Assembly (NCBI GenBank): GCA_964529405.1
Contig: CAZGWE010000013.1
Location: 1 to 25,972, forward strand
Direction: 5' to 3'
Source: CAZGWE01 sp964529405
Lineage (GTDB): Bacteria; Patescibacteriota; UBA1384; XYA2-FULL-43-10; 1-14-0-10-43-13
Length of the DNA: 25,972 bases
Below are positions 21,962-25,972 of the stretch, one piece after another (position 1 is the stretch's first letter; each line of letters opens with the position of its first letter). The translations under genes and the position numbers were made by a program. The notes beneath the pieces are model-generated. The model worked only from the letters and a program-made list of their open reading frames with translations, made no database searches and was not told where the DNA came from.

Positions 21962-24340
21962 TTAGTAACCGGAGTCAAAAATTATTTTTTCAAGAAACTC
22001 TCTTGGATAAAGAGGATTTTCTTCGGCCAGGGCTTGGTGGAATAGAACTGTCGAGGGGGTTAAGGCTGGTAGAGTGTTAATTTCGATGATAATCAGATCG
22101 CCAAAGGTGGTATTTAAGAAAGCATCAATTCGACTATAACCGGTGATGCCAATCTTTTGAGCAAGTTCTCTTATTAATCCCTTTGATTTTTCTAAAGTTC
22201 TAGGTTTAATGATCTCTCTAGGCGGTGGTGTAATATTTACGCCAGTACCACCCTGAAACTTTTCTTCAACTGAGAGTACTTCACCGCGGGCTACGGTCAG
22301 GCTGGGATTTAACACCTGTATTACGCCATCATACTCAATCACTCCAACAGTTACTTCAATCCAACCCTTTTGGCGATGATGCTTTAATTCGTTTTTAATA
22401 ATTGAAACATCATCTGTGATAATAAATTCCTCAAATAAGAGTTCATCTGGTTGGCTTGTTGGCATTTCGATAATTCCAGTTTGATTCTTAAATGTATGAG
22501 CGGGGATCGATAGGGCGTCGTTCTTTGTTAAATCAATATATTTTATCAAATCGTGAGCCTCGAATAATCGGACTACACCAGAAGAACAACCATCAGAGTT
22601 AGGCTTGATGATAATGGAGTCGGCTTTTAGCTCTTTAACCAATTTTTTCCAATATCTATTGATTTCATCTGATGAGAGAGCTAACAAATCGCGGGTTTTG
22701 GCAAGACTATTGTTGGCAATTCTGATACCAGCAATACCAAGTTCTAAAATCTTCTGGTTGGTTTGCCATTTTTCGGCACAAAGTTTAGAGACTTTAGAGT
22801 TAGGGCCATTAAATCTTACCTTATGTTTTTCAAACAGTGTTTGAATTGTTCCATCTTCGCCATCTCCGCCATGAAGGGCGTTAAAAACAAATCGGTGAGA
22901 TTTGACAAATTCTTCCAGCGACATCTTGACCGGTGCAAAGAGTGACGCATCTTCTAATTTGTTATCGATGTTTAATCTTAAACTCGCCCGTTTTTCGAGA
23001 AACGACAATCTTGTTTCGTTTTCGGCGAAGCGTTTACAATTTTCAGCAATCTCCTCAACCGTATGATTAAGTATTAAAGCGTAAGGCAGTTTCCAGACAT
23101 TGTTATCCATATCAAGAAGATATGGGATTGGTCGGTATTCCTTTGAGCGCAACAGTTTGAGCCAAATGTTTGTTCCTGAAAGCAATGAAACTTGCCGTTC
23201 GGAAGTTTTTCCACCGAACAAAATTGGAATATTTTTTCGATTGTTATTTGACAATTCATTGTTAGCCGGCAATTTAACTTTTTGTCTTCGGCAGGCGCTC
23301 TCTAAAATATAGCGCAGGACGCCATGGTGGCTCAAACCGACGCGAGAAGCTTGCTGAAATAAAAAACTATGTTGTTCCATGCCGCTGATGGGATTCAAAT
23401 CGGCGAACCAAAGCGTGCCGTCTTTTAGAACCCAGCCGTCGAAACGGGCAAAATCATGCATACCGGCAGCGGCGAAAATTTGTTCGGCACCCACCTGTAT
23501 CTTTTCAATTAATTCGTTCTCAAATCGGGGTGGGCAACGATAAATAACGTGCCGGGTGGGCAGATATTTTTTGCGGAAATCAAAAATCTGATATCTGCCG
23601 TAGTCGGCTTCCATTTCGGTCGGTAGGATCGCCACCGGCAGGCCAAAGCGGTTTTCTAACACGATAACGGTAAATTCCGTGCCCTCGGCAAATGGTTCCA
23701 AAACAACGCGCGTATCCATCCTTTTCGAAAAAAGATATTTTACGCGCTCAAGCGCTTCCGCTTTACTGTGGACAGGAAAAACACCGATGCTTGAGCCGCC
23801 GCAGGCCGGTTTGACGATAGCATGCTTTATTTTATTTTTTTCAAAAAAATCGTTGATGATTTGTTCGTGGTCATGGTGGTATATCTTAAACAAAGCTGTC
23901 GGCATAGTTTTAAAATTCTGACCGGCCATAAACTCATATGCCTTAAACTTATCAAAAATGGTTTTACAGGCTATTGAACCAGAACCGATAAAAGGAATAC
24001 GGTGTTTTTCTAAAACTGATTGCAACTCGCCATCTTCACCGAATGCGCCGTGAATAACCGGGAAGACAATGCCGACTTTCTTGAGTGCTCGAATAAATGA
24101 CGGCCGGCTTAACGGTTTGGCTAATTGAACTAATTTAAAGTCAAAGTCGGAGGGTGTGTTAGAATAAAGCTGGGCTTTGGATATCTTGTATGCCCGTCTT
24201 TGCTGGTCAAGATAAAAGGGCAGAATTCTGATATTGCCGCTTTCCAAATTGTCCATAATAGAGCGGGCGGAGTTCAGGGAAATACCGCGCTCCAGTGATG
24301 GGCCTCCACAAACCAAGCCGACTTCGAGTGTTCTTTGCAT
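21962..24340 (-). CDS. Tandem D-alanine--D-alanine ligase fusion
   Basis: 792 residues, about twice the usual 300-370 of Ddl. Unit one (about 1-360) has LVCGGPSLERGISLNSA (catalytic Glu17), VIHGAFGEDGELQSVLE, VKPACGGSSIGVF, FDFRKKYLPTRH in the lid, and ADLNPISGM at the metal site. Unit two (about 367-792) repeats this order: ILFGGKTSERQVSLLSG, ALHGGDGEDGTIQTLFEKH, IIKPNSDGCSSGVV, FQGGTGVNITPPP, and IIIEINTLPALTPSTV. Both keep the Glu of the first motif and the metal-site Asn. Unit two carries the more usual EINTLP; unit one has ADLNPIS. Ddl ligases join two D-alanines with ATP for peptidoglycan. Why two units are joined is unknown; one may have a different substrate or be regulatory. Confidence 0.9.
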   Translation of the reverse strand: MQRTLEVGLVCGGPSLERGISLNSARSIMDNLESGNIRILPFYLDQQRRAYKISKAQLYSNTPSDFDFKLVQLAKPLSRPSFIRALKKVGIVFPVIHGAFGEDGELQSVLEKHRIPFIGSGSIACKTIFDKFKAYEFMAGQNFKTMPTALFKIYHHDHEQIINDFFEKNKIKHAIVKPACGGSSIGVFPVHSKAEALERVKYLFSKRMDTRVVLEPFAEGTEFTVIVLENRFGLPVAILPTEMEADYGRYQIFDFRKKYLPTRHVIYRCPPRFENELIEKIQVGAEQIFAAAGMHDFARFDGWVLKDGTLWFADLNPISGMEQHSFLFQQASRVGLSHHGVLRYILESACRRQKVKLPANNELSNNNRKNIPILFGGKTSERQVSLLSGTNIWLKLLRSKEYRPIPYLLDMDNNVWKLPYALILNHTVEEIAENCKRFAENETRLSFLEKRASLRLNIDNKLEDASLFAPVKMSLEEFVKSHRFVFNALHGGDGEDGTIQTLFEKHKVRFNGPNSKVSKLCAEKWQTNQKILELGIAGIRIANNSLAKTRDLLALSSDEINRYWKKLVKELKADSIIIKPNSDGCSSGVVRLFEAHDLIKYIDLTKNDALSIPAHTFKNQTGIIEMPTSQPDELLFEEFIITDDVSIIKNELKHHRQKGWIEVTVGVIEYDGVIQVLNPSLTVARGEVLSVEEKFQGGTGVNITPPPREIIKPRTLEKSKGLIRELAQKIGITGYSRIDAFLNTTFGDLIIIEINTLPALTPSTVLFHQALAEENPLYPREFLEKIIFDSGY

Positions 24341-24377
24341 ATAGACTACTTTACAAAAATATAATATGACAATTCAC

Positions 24378-24407
24378 ATTTTAATATGTCATAATATGTA
24401 AAGTCAA
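24378..24407 (-). promoter_or_regulatory. Promoter and inverted repeat upstream of the ligase fusion
   Basis: On the minus strand TTGACT (24407-24402) and TAAAAT (24383-24378) are 18 bases apart. The region also holds a perfect 7-bp inverted repeat, TATGACA (24365-24371) and TGTCATA (24387-24393), with centres about 22 bp apart, two helical turns, as for a dimeric repressor site. The high AT content makes chance matches likely. Confidence 0.45.
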
Positions 24408-24639
24408 TAAATATAGAAACTTGCAAATCTTATCAATCTGATTATCAAACGAGCACCTAATTAATTATCGGTTAGAAATGGAATTGCCGCAACGAAAAAG
24501 ACCAAACTACCATACGATTATAATTAAACCGAGTTGACTATAAGACTTGGCGCTGCCATCGTCTATGGTTGGTTGCATTTGAATAATTACACGGCCTGTC
24601 TCCTCTTTTGGTGCCGAACAGATTATATCTCAAGATTTA
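24408..24639. other. Intergenic region, nothing supportable
   Basis: AT-rich sequence between the ligase promoter and the 3' end of the DUF5335-like gene. No coding frame, tRNA or strong hairpin seen. Confidence 0.5.
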
Positions 24640-25005
24640 TTAATCGGTAATCTCTAAGGTGGTTGTAATGCCGTCGCCGCTCACTAGAGTTATTTTTTCG
24701 ATCTCTCCCGTCTCTTCATTCTCCTCGATAGATATTTTTTGAGGCGATTTGATAAAGTGAAAGACGTTGGCCGGATTGGAGCCCTCTTCGCCCGCTACAA
24801 TCTTGACGCCGTTGACTATGTTGCCGTCGCAATCACCCTCAAATGAGATGAGGGGATTTGCCCCGATCATTTTTTTGCCGCCTACGTCATTTTCAACATA
24901 AATTCGAACATTTTTGCCCGTATTTTCTCGGGCAAAGTGCATTAAAAAATCCGCCCAGCCGGTCTTTGCAATCTCTTTGGTTATTGTTGCTCCTTGATAA
25001 TTCAT
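24640..25005 (-). CDS. DUF5335-like small protein
   Basis: The start is taken at ATG 25005 (MNYQGATITKEIAKTGW); the longer reading upstream is antisense to the dehydrogenase gene and looks non-coding. 121 residues, no signal or membrane segment. The pattern W-x-D/E-F-x3-FARE with ENDVGGKKM and PLISFEGDCD, then VFHFIKSPQKISIEE, and a C-terminal EIEKITLVSGDGITTTLEI matches my memory of DUF5335, a small beta-rich family of unknown function. It is divergent from the dehydrogenase, with 47 bases between starts. Confidence 0.65.
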   Translation of the reverse strand: MNYQGATITKEIAKTGWADFLMHFARENTGKNVRIYVENDVGGKKMIGANPLISFEGDCDGNIVNGVKIVAGEEGSNPANVFHFIKSPQKISIEENEETGEIEKITLVSGDGITTTLEITD

Positions 25006-25019
25006 TATTAGCCAACTTT

Positions 25020-25028
25020 TGGTATTAT
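25020..25028 (+). promoter_or_regulatory. Extended -10 promoter of the dehydrogenase gene
   Basis: TGGTATTAT at 25020-25028 is an extended -10 (5 of 6 in the hexamer). Transcription from about 25035 would give a very short leader containing GGCGGGAG (25042-25049). Confidence 0.45.
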
Positions 25029-25052
25029 AACCCATCAGAGAGGCGGGAGTGC

Positions 25053-25817
25053 ATAGAAATTTCCAAAGAAAATGGACGGATAAAAGGCAGGGTCGTCGCG
25101 ATATCCGGCGGCACGGCAGGCATCGGTCTGGAAACGGCAAAACTGCTAGGCAGGAATGGCGCCCGGCTTTTTATCTTTGGCCGCGATCAAATTCGCCTTG
25201 AGAAGGCCCTTGGCTTGTTGCGGCGGNNNNNNNNNNNNNNNNNNNNNNNNNAAATCAAGGCATATGGCATAAGCGCCGATATAGCCGATCCCGATGAAGT
25301 CGCCGTAGCCTTTAAAGAATTGGACCGTTGCTATGGACATATTGATATTTTGATAAATAATGCGGGCATTCCGGCTGGCAGTATAGTGGAGAGCGGGCAC
25401 GAAGAAAGCCGCTATGCGGTGAGCGTGATGTTGCTCGGGTTTATCTACTGCTCAAGAGAAGCGGTTGTGCGGATGAAGAACGGCGGCCGGATTCTTAATG
25501 TCGGCTCATTGAGCGCTGAAATTTATGATGCTGGCAGCGATATTTACGTTGCCGCCAAGGCGGGAGTTCGGGGTTTTTCCTTCTCTTTGCGTAAGCGAGT
25601 TCATGAGTTTGACATCAAAGTGAGCTTGATTGAGTCCGGGCTGACAGCGACATATTTACACGACATTAGTGAGGAGGAAAAGCTTGGAATGGAACAGAGC
25701 CGGCAAGCCCTGAAAACATCCGACGTGGCGGATGCAATTTATTTTATACTTAACCAACCGGAGCATTCTTTAATCAGTTACCTGCAAATCCGCCCAACCA
25801 GCCAGAGCGGGTTATAA
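25053..25817 (+). CDS. Short-chain dehydrogenase/reductase, interrupted by an assembly gap
   Basis: A classical SDR: the cofactor motif GGTAGIG follows KGRVVAIS, then LINNAGIPAG, the catalytic Ser in VGSLSAE and Tyr/Lys in YVAAK, and the LIESGLTAT segment after it. About 254 residues is the normal SDR length. The exact start is a problem: no ATG, GTG or TTG lies in frame near the ribosome site GGGAG (25045-25049). ATA 25053 or ATT 25059 would have to serve, or a sequence error hides a GTG (25049, another frame). Positions 25227-25251 are N; the frame happens to be kept across them, but true length there is unknown. Substrate unknown. A terminator follows at 25850. Confidence 0.88.
   Translation: MEISKENGRIKGRVVAISGGTAGIGLETAKLLGRNGARLFIFGRDQIRLEKALGLLRRXXXXXXXXXIKAYGISADIADPDEVAVAFKELDRCYGHIDILINNAGIPAGSIVESGHEESRYAVSVMLLGFIYCSREAVVRMKNGGRILNVGSLSAEIYDAGSDIYVAAKAGVRGFSFSLRKRVHEFDIKVSLIESGLTATYLHDISEEEKLGMEQSRQALKTSDVADAIYFILNQPEHSLISYLQIRPTSQSGL
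25227..25251. other. Run of 25 N (scaffold gap)
   Basis: Undetermined bases between the cofactor-binding start and the next strand of the SDR gene. About 8-10 residues of a normal SDR fit there, so the true gap is probably close to this size. Confidence 1.
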
Positions 25818-25849
25818 AGATCGCAGTGCGAGCATAGGAATAAAATACA

Positions 25850-25880
25850 AAAAATAACTACCGTAATAATAGTTATTTTT
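25850..25880. terminator. Terminator after the dehydrogenase gene
   Basis: AAAAATAACTA (25850-25860) and TAGTTATTTTT (25870-25880) make a perfect 11-bp stem with T runs on both strands, 32 bases after the stop codon. Confidence 0.8.
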
Positions 25881-25883
25881 GGT

Positions 25884-25967
25884 GAAACGTTGAGCGTTTC
25901 CAATACCGCGCTAAGCGTGGTGCACCCAAGAAGACTCGGACTTCTGACCTTCCCCACGTCAAGGGGA
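25884..25967. repeat. Array of four evenly spaced 17-nt hairpins at the contig end
   Basis: The hairpins are GAAACG-ttgag-CGTTTC (25884-25900), ACCGCG-ctaag-CGTGGT (25905-25921, one G-T pair), AGAAG-actcgga-CTTCT (25929-25945) and TCCCC-acgtcaa-GGGGA (25951-25967). Each spans 17 bases; their starts are 21, 24 and 22 bases apart. The stems differ in sequence, so this is not a simple tandem repeat. The window ends 5 bases after the last one. Confidence 0.5.
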
Positions 25968-25972
25968 CGCTC

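Noticed and set aside
21453..21965. 170-residue plus-strand ORF opposite the acyltransferase
   Set aside because: The minus strand carries complete PlsC motifs, and this ORF has none.
24349..24403. CTTTACA (24349-24355) and TGTAAAG (24397-24403), half-sites of the HTH-Hsp20 palindrome, flanking the ligase promoter
   Set aside because: The same 7-mers also occur inside coding regions (near 6411 and 8881), about as often as chance predicts. They are 41 bases apart, not the compact palindrome.
1..25972. CRISPR array, insertion sequence or prophage genes
   Set aside because: No regularly spaced identical repeats, transposase motifs or phage structural genes were seen anywhere in the window.

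Overview
This looks like bacterial chromosome from a metagenome assembly: there is a 25-base N run at 25227-25251 and the contig ends in a run of hairpins. Almost every protein is membrane-anchored, secreted or tied to the envelope. There is a sortase with a candidate LPXTG-type substrate, and no gene for an outer-membrane system or lipopolysaccharide. Start codons include ATG, GTG and TTG, and TGA is used as a normal stop. The mix (tandem MacB-like permeases, sortase and adhesin, M23-like domains, beta-helix, cupredoxin, a double D-Ala-D-Ala ligase) suggests a monoderm-like lineage, possibly of the Candidate Phyla Radiation (Patescibacteria). That placement is an inference; no marker gene in the window settles it.

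Left part (1-3900). An unrecognised, probably 5'-cut gene ends at a clean terminator. Next comes a gene fusing an XRE-type helix-turn-helix to a small heat-shock (Hsp20) domain, with a perfect 18-bp palindrome inside its promoter. tRNA-Val(CAC) lies on the minus strand beside a decayed coding remnant. A membrane-anchored two-repeat protein and a blue-copper (cupredoxin) protein follow; they appear to be two halves of one ancestral gene split by an AT-rich insertion. tRNA-Arg(CCG) closes this part.

Transport block (3900-8100, plus strand). A LolD/MacB-type ATPase is followed by two paralogous FtsX/MacB-type permeases and a small multi-pass membrane protein, probably one operon.

Cell-surface block (8340-14650, minus strand). 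In transcription order: a DoxX-like membrane protein, an anchored beta-helix protein, a 1310-residue secreted multidomain protein ending in FN3 and LPLTG, and a sortase. This reads as a surface display module.

Envelope block (14980-21070). Two anchored M23-like proteins flank a secreted Lys/Asp-repeat protein with a cysteine cluster on the opposite strand. Then come a P-loop kinase, a PsbP-like anchored protein and an anchored clan GH-A glycosidase-like protein.

Right part (21160-25972). A PlsC acyltransferase and a 792-residue protein made of two D-Ala-D-Ala ligase units lie on the minus strand. A DUF5335-like gene is divergent from a short-chain dehydrogenase whose start codon is unclear. 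The window ends in four evenly spaced 17-nt hairpins, one of which resembles a hairpin after the Hsp20 fusion gene.
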